DNA of 64,000 nt from Methanobrevibacter olleyae (GTDB taxonomy: Archaea > Methanobacteriota > Methanobacteria > Methanobacteriales > Methanobacteriaceae). Within the stretch, counting starts at the first letter, position 1. Every line of letters begins with the position of its first letter. Below the pieces are notes generated by a model, which did no database searches, was not told the origin of the DNA, and saw only the letters and a list, made by a program, of their open reading frames with translations. The position numbers and the translations under genes are program-made. The stretch covers positions 62,001 through 126,000 of the forward strand of contig NZ_FOTL01000001.1 in assembly GCF_900114585.1 (NCBI RefSeq), written 5' to 3'. Of the stretch, positions 17,985 through 27,110 are shown piece after piece.

Positions 17985-19187
17985 TTATTTATTATTTTTA
18001 CTATTTTTAAACTTAATCAGTCCTTCTTTTAATGCATTTAATCCTTCTTTCAATAGGCTTTTAGGACATGCAACATTCATTCTTAAGAAATTATCTCCAT
18101 TTTGACCAAATTGAATTCCTGGAGATAAAAATAAACCAACTTCCTCTCTTAGAACTTCAGAAAAAGTATTAGAATCAGTATTAAAATCCTGATTTAATTT
18201 ACTAATATCTAACCATAAAAGATAAGTTGCATTTGAAGGAACCAATTTAATTTCAGAAATATTCTCTTTTAAAAAATCATTAACAACAGTTTTATTTTCA
18301 AACAAGACTTCTTTTAGTTGACTTAACCATTCTTCACTTTGATAGGCAGCTATAGTAGCATCAACTGTAAATACATTAGGTCCTGAAAAGAAATCTTTTA
18401 CAAGCTGAATTTCTAAAGTTTCATAAAACTCTTTATTTCTAGTAAAAACAACTGAACTTTGAAGGCCTGCAATATTAAAAGTCTTAGTTGGAGATAAACA
18501 TGTTAAGCTATCATTAGTTAAATCATTGTCAATAGAGGCAAATGGAGTATATTGAATATCCGGATCTGTTAAATCACAATGTATTTCATCTGAAACTACT
18601 AAAACATTATATTCATTTGCTAAGATAGCTATTTTTTCCAAATCCTCTTTTTCCCATATTCTTCCAATAGGATTATGAGGATTGCACAAAAGCATTATTT
18701 TTGTTTTAGGATCAGATAGTTTTTCTTCTAAATCTTCAAAATCAATCTTATAAACAGTTTCAATATCTTCTGAATTTGGATTGTATAATAGTGGATTTTC
18801 TAAAACTTTACGGTTATTATTTTCTATAACATAAGAGAAAACATGATAAACTGGAGTTTGAATAAGTATATTATCTCCTTCACTACTAAATGCACGAATG
18901 ATGCTAGTTATTGCAGGCATAACTCCACTTGCAAATAAGAGCTCATCTCTTTTCATATCAAGATTATATTTTTTCCACCAATTAATATAAGAATCAAAAT
19001 AGCTATCTGTTAAAATAGAGTATCCATAAATACCATGTTCAGTTTTTTTATTAACAGCTTCATAAATTAAGGGAGCTACTTTAAAATCCATATCTGCAAC
19101 CCACATAGGATAATCATCATCAAAAAAATCCCATTTAAGTGAGTTTGAGTTTTTTCTATTAATTATTGACTTAAAATCGTATTTCAT
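17985..19187 (-). CDS. MalY/PatB family aminotransferase (probable cystathionine beta-lyase)
   Basis: A 400-aa fold-type I PLP enzyme. The opening with WVADMDFKVAPLIYEAV and YGYS is typical of MalY/PatB C-S lyases, which cleave cystathionine or cysteine conjugates to a thiol, pyruvate and ammonia. LLCNPHNPIGRIW, VVSDEIHCDLT and SPTKTFNIAGLQ (PLP-binding Lys) are all present, so the active site is complete. In bacteria the family is used in methionine or sulfur recycling, and in E. coli MalY also acts as a regulator. The specific substrate here cannot be assigned. Confidence 0.9.
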   Translation of the reverse strand: MKYDFKSIINRKNSNSLKWDFFDDDYPMWVADMDFKVAPLIYEAVNKKTEHGIYGYSILTDSYFDSYINWWKKYNLDMKRDELLFASGVMPAITSIIRAFSSEGDNILIQTPVYHVFSYVIENNNRKVLENPLLYNPNSEDIETVYKIDFEDLEEKLSDPKTKIMLLCNPHNPIGRIWEKEDLEKIAILANEYNVLVVSDEIHCDLTDPDIQYTPFASIDNDLTNDSLTCLSPTKTFNIAGLQSSVVFTRNKEFYETLEIQLVKDFFSGPNVFTVDATIAAYQSEEWLSQLKEVLFENKTVVNDFLKENISEIKLVPSNATYLLWLDISKLNQDFNTDSNTFSEVLREEVGLFLSPGIQFGQNGDNFLRMNVACPKSLLKEGLNALKEGLIKFKNSKNNK

Positions 19188-19248
19188 AAAAATTTACCTT
19201 ATACAAATAGTTTAAACTTTTTTAATAGTTATACTGAATGCCATTTAA

Positions 19249-19764
19249 TTAATAAGTTTCATAATGAATTCTTGATGAGTCGAATTTATCCATAAACTTA
19301 TTTTCCAAACCTTCAGCAGGATACCCTAATGTAATTATACAAAATGGTTTTAAATTTTCATCATTTTCTATACCAACGATTTCTGCAATTTTATCCATTC
19401 TTTCTTCTTCTGGCGCTATACCATTCCAAAGGCCACCTAAACCAAGATTAACAGCTTCAAGAAGCATATTTTCTGCTGCGGCACTCATGTCCTGTTGCCA
19501 TACTAATTTATAAAAAGATCTTTCAATATTTGCAATCAAAAGAATAGCTACAGGAGCATTAGTAACACGAGGTTTAATTTCTCCAATTTTAGCTAAAGTA
19601 TCCTTATTTTTAATTATGAGAAATTCCCAGGGTTCTGCACCTAATCTACTTCCAGGTGCTTGCATACCTGCCCTTAGGATTTTTTCTATTTTCTCATCTT
19701 CTACTTCTTTTGTATCATATTTTCTTATACTACGTCTTATCCTAATTACTTCATCAAAATCCAT
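19249..19764 (-). CDS. Nitroreductase family protein
   Basis: A 171-aa FMN-dependent nitroreductase-fold enzyme. It begins with FDEVIRIRRSIRKYDTKEVEDE, the FMN phosphate-contacting start of the family, followed by AGMQAPGSRLGAEPWEFLII and AAAENMLLEAVNLGLGGLWNGI. It lacks the ferredoxin domain found in the nearby frameshifted relative at 13848. Such enzymes reduce quinones, nitro compounds or flavins; the natural substrate is unknown. The start lies 61 bp from no other gene and is preceded by AGTGGT. Confidence 0.9.
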   Translation of the reverse strand: MDFDEVIRIRRSIRKYDTKEVEDEKIEKILRAGMQAPGSRLGAEPWEFLIIKNKDTLAKIGEIKPRVTNAPVAILLIANIERSFYKLVWQQDMSAAAENMLLEAVNLGLGGLWNGIAPEEERMDKIAEIVGIENDENLKPFCIITLGYPAEGLENKFMDKFDSSRIHYETY

Positions 19765-19925
19765 ACTACCACTTAAAAGAATTATTAACTATTATTTAAT
19801 ATGATATAATTCTTAATAGTTTAAATAATTAATTAATAAAATTTAAAAAAAGTAGTGTAAAAGTTGTAAAAAAAAGTTCTAGAAAATAAAATATAATAAA
19901 AACTAAAACTATCATATCTTTATGA

Positions 19926-20096
19926 TTATTTAATGCATTTTTCTGTTTGGCTTTCATTATCTATTTTTTTATTAAATAATCTCATACTACTATCTATAGA
20001 ATATTTAATTTTTTCATCCTCATATTCTCTTAACTTCTTCAGTTTTGTACAAAAATTAGCATTTTCATATTCAGCTACAACTATTACAAAACACAA
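19926..20096 (-). CDS. Possible small protein following the K+ channel gene (TTG start)
   Basis: An open frame of about 56 aa with good coding character: a hydrophobic start (LCFVIVVAEYENANF) and a charged remainder (KLKKLREYEDEKIKYS...). The frame opens after an in-frame TGA and has no ATG; TTG at 20096 is the only reasonable start. A GGTGG sits too close upstream to be an ideal ribosome binding site. It follows the channel gene by 25 bases on the same strand. It may be a real small gene or the tail of a decayed one. Confidence 0.35.
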   Translation of the reverse strand: MCFVIVVAEYENANFCTKLKKLREYEDEKIKYSIDSSMRLFNKKIDNESQTEKCIK

Positions 20097-20121
20097 TCCA
20101 CCTTCTCAAATAATATCCTCA

Positions 20122-20961
20122 CTAATCATTTTCTTTAATTAATTCTTTTAGTTCCGTTAATTCCTTCTTTAATTCTTCGGAATAGATATTTGATATTTCT
20201 AATTCTTGTTTAACTTCATTTAATTCTTTATTAGTTTTTTCTAATTCTCTTTCATGAAAATTTAATTTTTGGTTAATGAAGTGTAAATTTTCATCTACAC
20301 TAATACCACTTTCTAATAACCTATCTGTGAAAAATGATGATATTACCCCTGTAATTGTACTGAAAACTACCACACCTGCAACAATCAAAAAAACCGAAAT
20401 AAGCTTTCCTAAAGGTGTTGTAATAATATCATCCCCATAACCTACAGTAGTTAAGGTAATTATAACAAAATAAAAACTATCATAAACGCTTTTTTGTTCA
20501 GTAAAACCTAATAAAAGAGAAAAAATTAGGACTAGTACAATTACAATTACTAAAATTTTATCTATACCTGTACGTTTGATGACCTTTTCCAAACCATATT
20601 TTTTTATGATATTTACAGCTCGAAGTACTCTAATGATTCTTATTAATCTTAAAAAACGAGTGATATTAAGAAGATTAAAACTTGAACCTATTAATGTCAA
20701 TGCTATTAAATCAAATGGTATTGAAGCAATTAAATCCAAAAAATGTTCTTTAGTGAATTTAAGTTTTGTATCTGATTTTAATAATCCATAGAAAAATTCA
20801 GTTAATAAAAGAGCACAAATGGTTAAATCGAAAAATTGAACATATCCTGCATATTCAATTAATTCAACACCAGGTATGGAAAGAATAATAAGAATTAAAT
20901 CTATAAATATCAATATATCAAATATAATCCCTAAATCAGAAATAATTCTTTTTTTATTCAT
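20122..20961 (-). CDS. Voltage-gated potassium channel subunit
   Basis: A 279-aa tetrameric-type K+ channel of the plasma membrane. Six membrane segments are visible: S1 and S2 near residues 10-60, an S4 voltage sensor with regularly spaced arginines (RFLRLIRIIRVLR, 102-114), S5, a pore loop with the selectivity filter TTVGYGDD (171-178), and S6. The C-terminal 55 residues (ENLHFINQKLNFHERELEKTNKEL...) form a coiled coil that probably helps assembly. No RCK/TrkA domain is present. The layout resembles the archaeal channel KvAP. It probably acts in membrane potential or potassium balance. Confidence 0.92.
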   Translation of the reverse strand: MNKKRIISDLGIIFDILIFIDLILIILSIPGVELIEYAGYVQFFDLTICALLLTEFFYGLLKSDTKLKFTKEHFLDLIASIPFDLIALTLIGSSFNLLNITRFLRLIRIIRVLRAVNIIKKYGLEKVIKRTGIDKILVIVIVLVLIFSLLLGFTEQKSVYDSFYFVIITLTTVGYGDDIITTPLGKLISVFLIVAGVVVFSTITGVISSFFTDRLLESGISVDENLHFINQKLNFHERELEKTNKELNEVKQELEISNIYSEELKKELTELKELIKEND

Positions 20962-21174
20962 ACAAACAACCCCTACTTTAAATTTGTTAAAAATTAGTCA
21001 AATAAAGGTTTATCAATATATCTATATATAGCTTTTGATTTAATATTAAAGCTTTAAAAAATAATAAATAGCTTAAAAATGAAAATAAAAGAAAATAAAC
21101 TAAAATAAATAAGAATAATGAAAACTAAAATAAGATAAAATAATAAGATAAAATTTAATATAAAATTAAAGATA

Positions 21175-21192
21175 AAGATTTATATATATCTT
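21175..21192 (+). promoter_or_regulatory. TATA box inside a palindrome, promoter of the DUF308 gene
   Basis: The sequence AAGATTTATATATATCTT places a clear TATA box within an AAGAT/ATCTT inverted repeat, 43 bases before the ATG at 21235. A start site about 25 bases downstream would leave a short leader carrying GAGGT. Binding of a regulator to the flanking repeat could block TBP; this is inference. Confidence 0.5.
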
Positions 21193-21234
21193 AATAAATA
21201 GAATATAAACAATAAATAGGAATGAGGTAATAAA

Positions 21235-21726
21235 ATGGAGTCAAATAAAATTTTAGCTATTATATCAATCATTATTGGTTTAATATTCATTATATTCCCA
21301 ATGTTTAGTGCTAATTTAATTTCTATCCTTATTGGTGCTAGTGTATTATTATTTGGTATAGGTTTAGCGTATACTGGAATTATTTCAAAAGAAATATCAG
21401 GTGCTTTCTCATCAATTTCAGCAGTATTTGGAGTTGTAATGATTATTTTAGGGTTAGCATTTATATTCGGAACTAATGCAATTTCATTCTTAATAGGATT
21501 GCAATTTTATATAGTCGGATTTATGTTAATTGTAGCTTCTGTAATTGGATTACTTGGAGGCCCAACTGCTCAAAAAACTGGTTCTATAATAAGTTTAGTA
21601 TTAGGAATAGTTATTCTATTTATTGCAGTCTTTGCAGCAAATAATCCTGTATTAATTACTATAATTTTAGGTATTGCATTAATAGCACATGGAATTTCTG
21701 CATATTTACATGCAGATGAATACTAA
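21235..21726 (+). CDS. DUF308/HdeD-like membrane protein
   Basis: A 163-aa membrane protein made of about six short hydrophobic helices in repeated pairs (IISIIIGLIFIIFPMFSANLISILIG, GVVMIILGLAFIFGTN, LVLGIVILFIAVFAANNP), the pattern of the DUF308/HdeD family. HdeD is linked to acid resistance in enterobacteria; the role in methanogens is not known. The gene has its own promoter (TATA at about 21180) and a hairpin terminator, so it is a single-gene unit. GAGGT precedes the ATG. Confidence 0.8.
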   Translation: MESNKILAIISIIIGLIFIIFPMFSANLISILIGASVLLFGIGLAYTGIISKEISGAFSSISAVFGVVMIILGLAFIFGTNAISFLIGLQFYIVGFMLIVASVIGLLGGPTAQKTGSIISLVLGIVILFIAVFAANNPVLITIILGIALIAHGISAYLHADEY

Positions 21727-21727
21727 T

Positions 21728-21757
21728 GAAGGATAATTATTCTTCATTTTTCTATTT
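21728..21757 (+). terminator. Hairpin terminator of the DUF308 gene
   Basis: GAAGGAT-AATT-ATTCTTC (21728-21745) folds into a 7-bp stem with one G-U pair right after the stop codon, followed by a T-rich tract (TTTTTCTATTTTTTT). Confidence 0.6.
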
Positions 21758-21862
21758 TTTTAACTTTTATAAAATAACCAAAAAGAGAATAAAAAAGTAA
21801 ATGAATAAATAATTATTCTTTTACAACTAAAAAGAGAATAAAAAAAATAAAAGAATCAATAA

Positions 21863-23140
21863 TTATTCTTTTGCATCAATAATTGTTTTTCCTCCCATGT
21901 AAGGTACTAAGACCTCTGGGATTTTTATACTACCATCAGCTTGTTGATAGTTTTCTAAAATACAACAGATAGTTCTTTCAGTAGCTATCGCAGTACTGTT
22001 TAAAGTGTGTAATGTTTGAGCATCACCAGATCCAGCTCTACCCTGTCTTGTTTTAGTTTTTCTTGCTTGATAATCTTTACAGTTAGTGCAAGATACTAAT
22101 TCTCTAAATGCACCAGAGCCTGGGAACCATGCTTCAAGGTCATATTTAATAGCTGCATTGTCATTTAAAGCTGAAGATACAATAGCTATAATTTGATATG
22201 GAAGAGCTAATTTTTGATAAATTCTTTCAGTAACTTCCATTAAATGATCATGTTGGTTTCTAGAGTCTTCTGGAGTTGAATAGATAAATTGTTCGATTTT
22301 TTCAAACTGATGAACTCTAAAGATTCCTAAAGTGTCTTTTCCATGAGAACCTGCTTCTTTTCTAAAACAAGTTGAAAGTGCACAGTATCTTAAGGGTAAG
22401 TCTTCAGGATTGATGATTTCATTTCTGTGAAGTGCTGCTAATGTTTGTTCTGCAGTTGCAATTAAATACATATCTTCATTTTCAACTTTGTATAAAGTTT
22501 CTTCAAACTCACCAAGTTCAGAAGTTTCAGCTGCAACATCTCCTTTTACAAAAAATGGAGTTTGCATAGGAATATAACCTTCCTCTTCAAGTTCTGCTAG
22601 GGCAAATTGAATTAAAGCTAAGTTTAAATGTAAGATATCTCTTTTTAAGTAATAGAATCTTGCACCTGCAATACTTGCTGCAGTTTCAAGGTCAGCACCA
22701 TCAATTTTTTTAATTAAGTCCACATGATTCAATAATTCAAAATCATGTTCTGGAATTTCACCATAGGTTCTTACAACCAGATTATCATCTTCAGTATCTG
22801 AAATAGGAACATCATCATCAATAATATTTCCTACCCTATATCTATAATCATCTCTAAGTTTAAGATAATCTGCATTTTTAGCACTTAACTGCTTAATTTC
22901 ATTTGCTACTTCTTTACTTTTAGCAATAACCTCTTCTAAATTACCTTCTTCTTTTGCTTTTTTAAATGATTTAGATAATTTATTTTTTTCTGCTCTTAAA
23001 GAGTTTAATTTCCTTTCACCTTCTCTCCATAAGGTGTCATATTCAATAACCTTCTCTGCATTTTCCATACTTCTAAATCTTTTTTTCTCAGAGTCAAATA
23101 TCATTTCGGGATTTTCTCTGAATAATCTTATGTCTAACAA
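21863..23140 (-). CDS. serS: Serine--tRNA ligase (bacterial-type)
   Basis: SerRS, 425 aa, charges tRNA-Ser with serine. The N-terminal ~110 residues form the long antiparallel coiled-coil arm (LNSLRAEKNKLSKSFKKAKEEG...). The class II core shows motif 2 (CFRKEAGSHGKDTLGIFRVHQFEK) and motif 3 (STAIATERTICCILENYQ). It is the common type, not the rare zinc-dependent SerRS of some other methanogens. The 3' end, including its stop, is partly duplicated just downstream (about 21800-21825). Transcribed alone on the minus strand. Confidence 0.97.
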   Translation of the reverse strand: MLDIRLFRENPEMIFDSEKKRFRSMENAEKVIEYDTLWREGERKLNSLRAEKNKLSKSFKKAKEEGNLEEVIAKSKEVANEIKQLSAKNADYLKLRDDYRYRVGNIIDDDVPISDTEDDNLVVRTYGEIPEHDFELLNHVDLIKKIDGADLETAASIAGARFYYLKRDILHLNLALIQFALAELEEEGYIPMQTPFFVKGDVAAETSELGEFEETLYKVENEDMYLIATAEQTLAALHRNEIINPEDLPLRYCALSTCFRKEAGSHGKDTLGIFRVHQFEKIEQFIYSTPEDSRNQHDHLMEVTERIYQKLALPYQIIAIVSSALNDNAAIKYDLEAWFPGSGAFRELVSCTNCKDYQARKTKTRQGRAGSGDAQTLHTLNSTAIATERTICCILENYQQADGSIKIPEVLVPYMGGKTIIDAKE

Positions 23141-23394
23141 TTTTTATTCTCCTTCTAAATGAATAAATAATTTATAATTATAATTTAATAATGATTTATA
23201 AACTTTTTATTTAATAAAAAGTTGAAAACATCCTATATAAAAATTTTTACTATAAAATATTATATTTTTCTTATTTAATAATTATTTTGATTAAATTAAC
23301 TTATTTAAAGAAAAACTTTAAAGAATATTTTTATTAAATTAACTTATTTTAAGAAAAACTTTAAAAAAAATTAAAAAGATATCCTTAAATTAAA

Positions 23395-24018
23395 CTAGAT
23401 TTCATTAATCAAAAGTGAATATCTTAACTCTGCTTTTAATATTGGATCTTTAGAGATATTATTATGAGTTAATACTTTAATAAGTTTAAAATCATTAGAG
23501 TCTAAATTTTCTCTTTTTAAAACTTCTTTTTCTAAATAATCCGGATAGACTAGATAATCAAAGTCCATTTTTAAATCACTGCTTTCATCCTTATCAAATT
23601 TAAAATCAATTACAGTTGCTCCAATATCTGAAACTATGTCTTTTAAAAATTCAGAATAAACTTTAACTTTTTTATCTTTATTATTTTCTCTGATTTTATT
23701 AAATCCTTCTTCATCTAAAATAGCATATTTAATATCTTTTTCTTTATAATTATTAAAAATAGCTTCAATAGCTTCATCTTCAATAGATTTATCAATTAAA
23801 TTCCTTTCTAAAAGACAACCCGATACTTTTTTAATACTTTCTTTAATTTGACTAAATGTATTTATCTTAATAGCTACCGAATACATATTTACTTTACTTT
23901 CAGAAAGTAAAATAGCTAAATCTCCCTCTTCTGTATCAGGATGTTTATTTACTTTAAATTCATTAAGTCCTGCCCATTCAACAATTTGCTTACACATTGG
24001 AGTTGTAACAACTATCAT
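23395..24018 (-). CDS. Conserved hypothetical protein, 207 aa
   Basis: I do not recognise a named domain. The protein is soluble, starts MIVVTTPMCKQIVEWAGLNEF with a cysteine at position 9, and alternates predicted strands and helices in a way that suggests an alpha/beta fold. It contains FLKDIVSDIGATVIDFKFDKDE and FDYLVYPDYLEKEVL. No signal peptide or membrane segment is seen. It is divergent to comB with a 292-bp gap between them. The codon use matches neighbouring genes. It may be a methanogen-restricted family, but this is a guess. Confidence 0.75.
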   Translation of the reverse strand: MIVVTTPMCKQIVEWAGLNEFKVNKHPDTEEGDLAILLSESKVNMYSVAIKINTFSQIKESIKKVSGCLLERNLIDKSIEDEAIEAIFNNYKEKDIKYAILDEEGFNKIRENNKDKKVKVYSEFLKDIVSDIGATVIDFKFDKDESSDLKMDFDYLVYPDYLEKEVLKRENLDSNDFKLIKVLTHNNISKDPILKAELRYSLLINEI

Positions 24019-24310
24019 AATATTCCTCTAAAATTAGATAAAAGACAAAAGATTTCTAATACATTAAAAGATTTCTCAAATTTTTAAAAATTCATATAAA
24101 AAATATTAACACTTATTAAATATTATATATTACTAAATATAAAAATTATATTATCTAAAAATAGATTATCTAAAAAGTATATTATCTAAAGAAATATATT
24201 ATCTAAAAATAGATTATCCAAAAAATATATTATCTAAATAGATTAATTAAAATAGATTAACTAAATCAATACTAAAATAGTATTTAGAATAATTTATTAG
24301 AGGCTAAAAA

Positions 24311-25063
24311 GTGAAAGTAAGTTTAAGTTTTGAAAAAGGTTCTTCAAAAGATCTTTCTATTGTAGTTGATGCACTTAGAGCAAGTACTACAATAACAGTT
24401 GCCCTAGATAAATTTAAAGAAATTTATCCTGCATACACACCAGAACAAGCAATAGAAATAGCTAAAGAAAAAAATTTAATCTTAGCAGGTGAAAGAAAGG
24501 GTAGGAAACTCGAAGGCTTTGAATTGGGAAATTCTCCAACTGAGATAAAACAATATGAAGCAAGTAAAGATTCGTTAGTTCTTACAACAAGTAATGGAGT
24601 AAGAATTATGGAAAATATGGAATCTGAAATCATATTAATTGGAGGATTTGTAAATGCTAAAGCATGTGCAAAACTAGCATTAGAATTAGCAACTGAAGAG
24701 ATTGAACTTGTTATGGGAGGTATTAATAAAACTTTTGCAATAGAAGACTTTTTAGCTGCAGGTGAAATATTATATTGGATTCAAGAAGAGCTGAAAAACA
24801 ATGCATCTGAAGATAGATTAAATAGCAATGATGAAGATTACTTTAAAGAAGAAAGTGGAATAAGTGAATATGCACTTTCAGCTATTTTAGCAAGTAGAGA
24901 TAAAGAATTAGCAGATAAAATTTGTATTGAATCTAAATCAGGACGTCGTCTTACTTATTTAGGATATAAAGATGATATTACCCTATGTATTAAAAGAAAT
25001 ATTAGTGAAAAGGTTGGAATTTATAAAGATGGAAAAATTAGATTATATAAACCAAATAAATAA
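24311..25063 (+). CDS. comB: 2-phosphosulfolactate phosphatase
   Basis: ComB (250 aa) removes phosphate from 2-phosphosulfolactate in the phosphoenolpyruvate route to coenzyme M. Family motifs are visible: SIVVDALRASTTITVAL near residue 15, AGERKGRKLEGFELGNSPTE near residue 60, and LTTSNGVRIME near residue 90. The start codon is GTG with GAGG about 8 bases upstream. It is not next to other com genes, though a ComC-like dehydrogenase is encoded at 45397. Confidence 0.93.
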   Translation: MKVSLSFEKGSSKDLSIVVDALRASTTITVALDKFKEIYPAYTPEQAIEIAKEKNLILAGERKGRKLEGFELGNSPTEIKQYEASKDSLVLTTSNGVRIMENMESEIILIGGFVNAKACAKLALELATEEIELVMGGINKTFAIEDFLAAGEILYWIQEELKNNASEDRLNSNDEDYFKEESGISEYALSAILASRDKELADKICIESKSGRRLTYLGYKDDITLCIKRNISEKVGIYKDGKIRLYKPNK

Positions 25064-25155
25064 TTATAATTAAAAATAATAGATTATAACTAAAATTAAA
25101 AAATTATAATTAAATTTTCATAAAATATATAAATATAATCAATCAAATTTAAATA

Positions 25156-25252
25156 ACTGAAATAAAATTATATAAAATAAGTTAAATATTTAAAGAAAAA
25201 TTTTTAAAATAAAAATAAAATTATATAAAATAAGTTAAATATTTAAAGAAAA
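25156..25252. repeat. Two-copy direct repeat upstream of the TraB-like gene
   Basis: An AT-rich unit of about 40 bases (ATAAAATTATATAAAATAAG followed by TTAAATATTTAAAGAAAA) occurs twice, near 25160 and near 25213, in the gap between comB and the TraB-family gene. Confidence 0.7.
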
Positions 25253-25273
25253 TATATCAAGAAGGATTATCTA

Positions 25274-26440
25274 ATGATTAGAGAATATTTAAAAATTATA
25301 GGAACTGCACATGTATCTCAAAATAGTGCAAATGAGGTAAGAGAGACTATTTTAGAAGACCAACCTGATGTAGTAGCTATTGAATTAGATAGAGGACGAT
25401 ACATTAGATTAATGAATGAAAAAAAGGGTATTGTTGAAGATGATCAAATTCATATTACCAAAATCATTAAAGAAAACAAAGTAGGGGTTTTCTTAGTTAC
25501 CAATATTCTTTCTTATATGCAAAATAAAATTGGTGATGATTTAGATATTAAACCAGGTTCTGAAATGATCAGTGCAATTGAAGCATCTGAAGAGATAGGT
25601 TGTAGAATTGCATTAATCGATAGAGATATAAATATTACTTTACAAAGAGTTTTAAATCAGATGACAACTTGGGAAAAATTAAAATTCCTGTATGGCCTTG
25701 TTTCTTCATTATTCTCATCAGATGAAGAAGAAATGGATATTGAAGAGTTAAAGGAACAATCTAACATAGACCAAGCTATGGAATACTTTAAAGAAATATC
25801 ACCTGGAGCATACACTGCACTTGTAAAAGAAAGAGATGCATACCTTGCAAAAGGAATACTAGGCATTCCAGAAGATAAAGTAATAGCTGTTGTAGGTGCA
25901 GGACATAGGGAGGGAATAATTGAATATTTAAATCATCCTGAAACATTACCTCCTTATTCTGAATTAAATGATATGAATAAAAAAGGAGGAATTCCTTGGT
26001 TTAAAATTATTTTATCTTTAATCCCAATTTCATTTCTTGTGATATTTTTTCTTGCTTGGGTAAATGGAATCCAAATTGAAGAAGATATTGTGCAATTTGT
26101 AGTAATTAGTATGATAATGGGATTTATAGGTTCTATTTTATCCGGCTCCAAAATTCAATCTGCAATCATTGGAGGATTAGTAGCTCCACTCACTATTATT
26201 CATCCATTACTTGCTGCAGGATGGTTTTCAGGGCTTGCAGAAGCAAAATTTAGAAAAGTTAGAAAAAGTGATATCAGTAATTTAGGTAAAATTGAAAGTT
26301 TAAGAGATTTATGGAGTAATAATATCATTAGAATTTTACTTGTGGTTGTTGGAACTAATTTAGGAGTTAGTATAGCAACTTTAATTATATTACCATCACA
26401 GGTATTTATTCCATTGTTTATGAAAATATTCGGAGGATAA
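25274..26440 (+). CDS. TraB/PrgY family membrane protein
   Basis: A 388-aa protein of the TraB/PrgY/GumN superfamily. The N-terminal domain has the two short family motifs: IIGTAHVSQNSANEV with nearby acidic residues (AIELDRGRY), and VVGAGHREGI near residue 210, which form the proposed metal or catalytic site. The last ~160 residues carry four or five transmembrane helices. PrgY lowers pheromone signalling in enterococci; a protease activity has been proposed for the superfamily but the function in archaea is unknown. GAAGG precedes the ATG. Confidence 0.88.
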   Translation: MIREYLKIIGTAHVSQNSANEVRETILEDQPDVVAIELDRGRYIRLMNEKKGIVEDDQIHITKIIKENKVGVFLVTNILSYMQNKIGDDLDIKPGSEMISAIEASEEIGCRIALIDRDINITLQRVLNQMTTWEKLKFLYGLVSSLFSSDEEEMDIEELKEQSNIDQAMEYFKEISPGAYTALVKERDAYLAKGILGIPEDKVIAVVGAGHREGIIEYLNHPETLPPYSELNDMNKKGGIPWFKIILSLIPISFLVIFFLAWVNGIQIEEDIVQFVVISMIMGFIGSILSGSKIQSAIIGGLVAPLTIIHPLLAAGWFSGLAEAKFRKVRKSDISNLGKIESLRDLWSNNIIRILLVVVGTNLGVSIATLIILPSQVFIPLFMKIFGG

Positions 26441-26505
26441 ATATCTTAAAAATATTTGGAGGATAAATATCTTAAAAATATTTGGATGATAAATATCTTA
26501 AAAAT
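26422..26505 (+). repeat. 26-bp tandem repeat at the 3' end of the TraB gene
   Basis: A 26-base unit containing GGAGGATAAATATCTTAAAA is present three times (near 26432, 26458 and 26484). The first copy includes the stop codon of the TraB-family gene. Each of the first two copies carries a Shine-Dalgarno-like GGAGG, but no reading frame follows them. Confidence 0.8.
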
Positions 26506-26536
26506 AAATAAAAAAATTATTTTTGGAGGCTAATGA

Positions 26537-26797
26537 ATGTATTTAATATTTAGATGCGACTGTGGAAGAGTACTTTATGCTAAAAAAGGAGTAGCTACAA
26601 GAAAATGTACTTGTGGAAAAACAATTAAAGTAAAGAGTCGTAGAATCCTTCAAAAAGTAGAAACTGCAGAAGATGCATCTTATGCTGTGCAAAAAATGCA
26701 AGAAGAAATTTATGGTAGCACTAGCTTTAGAACTGCAGATGAAGTTAAAAATAATAAGTTTTTTAAACAAATAGATAGAAAAATAAAAAAATTATAA
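26537..26797 (+). CDS. DUF1922 zinc-ribbon-like protein
   Basis: An 86-aa protein with a rubredoxin-like zinc site at the N-terminus: FRCDCGR and RKCTCGK supply the four cysteines in CXC pairs (7, 9, 24, 26). A charged helical C-terminal tail follows. It matches the DUF1922 family, known from a Methanothermobacter structure; the function is unknown. TTTGGAGG is placed just before the ATG. It follows the TraB-family gene on the same strand, possibly as one unit. Confidence 0.8.
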   Translation: MYLIFRCDCGRVLYAKKGVATRKCTCGKTIKVKSRRILQKVETAEDASYAVQKMQEEIYGSTSFRTADEVKNNKFFKQIDRKIKKL

Positions 26798-27110
26798 TTA
26801 ATTTAAAAATTAAAATAAAGTTAAAGTTTATAATAATCTGTAAAAAAATAACAAAATCATTATAAAGTTATAAAAATAATCTAAGTTAATTACTTAAAAA
26901 ACATTAAATTTATAAATATAATTAATAAATATCATATTGCTTATTATAAATTATAAATTTTAAGAAATATAAATTATAAATTTTAAGAAATATAAATTAT
27001 AAATTTTAATAAATATAAATTACAAATTTTTAAGAAATCTTTGTTAAAAATCTAATTTTATAAAAATTTAAAAAATTTTAAAAACAAAATCATTTAAGGA
27101 CTTAATAGAA
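26798..27110. other. AT-rich gap with short repeats
   Basis: A 313-bp gap between the DUF1922 and CorC-like genes. From about 26943 to 27040 a unit of about 24 bases (TATAAATTATAAATTTTAAG) repeats about four times with small changes. No gene or RNA structure is supported; the region must contain the promoter of the downstream gene. Confidence 0.6.

Noticed and set aside
19933-20142. Plus-strand 69-codon frame beginning MHFSVWLSLS
   Set aside because: It is antisense to the K+ channel C-terminus and to a better minus-strand frame, with no ribosome binding site.
26432-26510. Small gene after the repeated GGAGG motifs downstream of the TraB gene
   Set aside because: No start codon with an open frame follows the repeated ribosome-binding-like sequences; they are copies of the gene's own 3' end.
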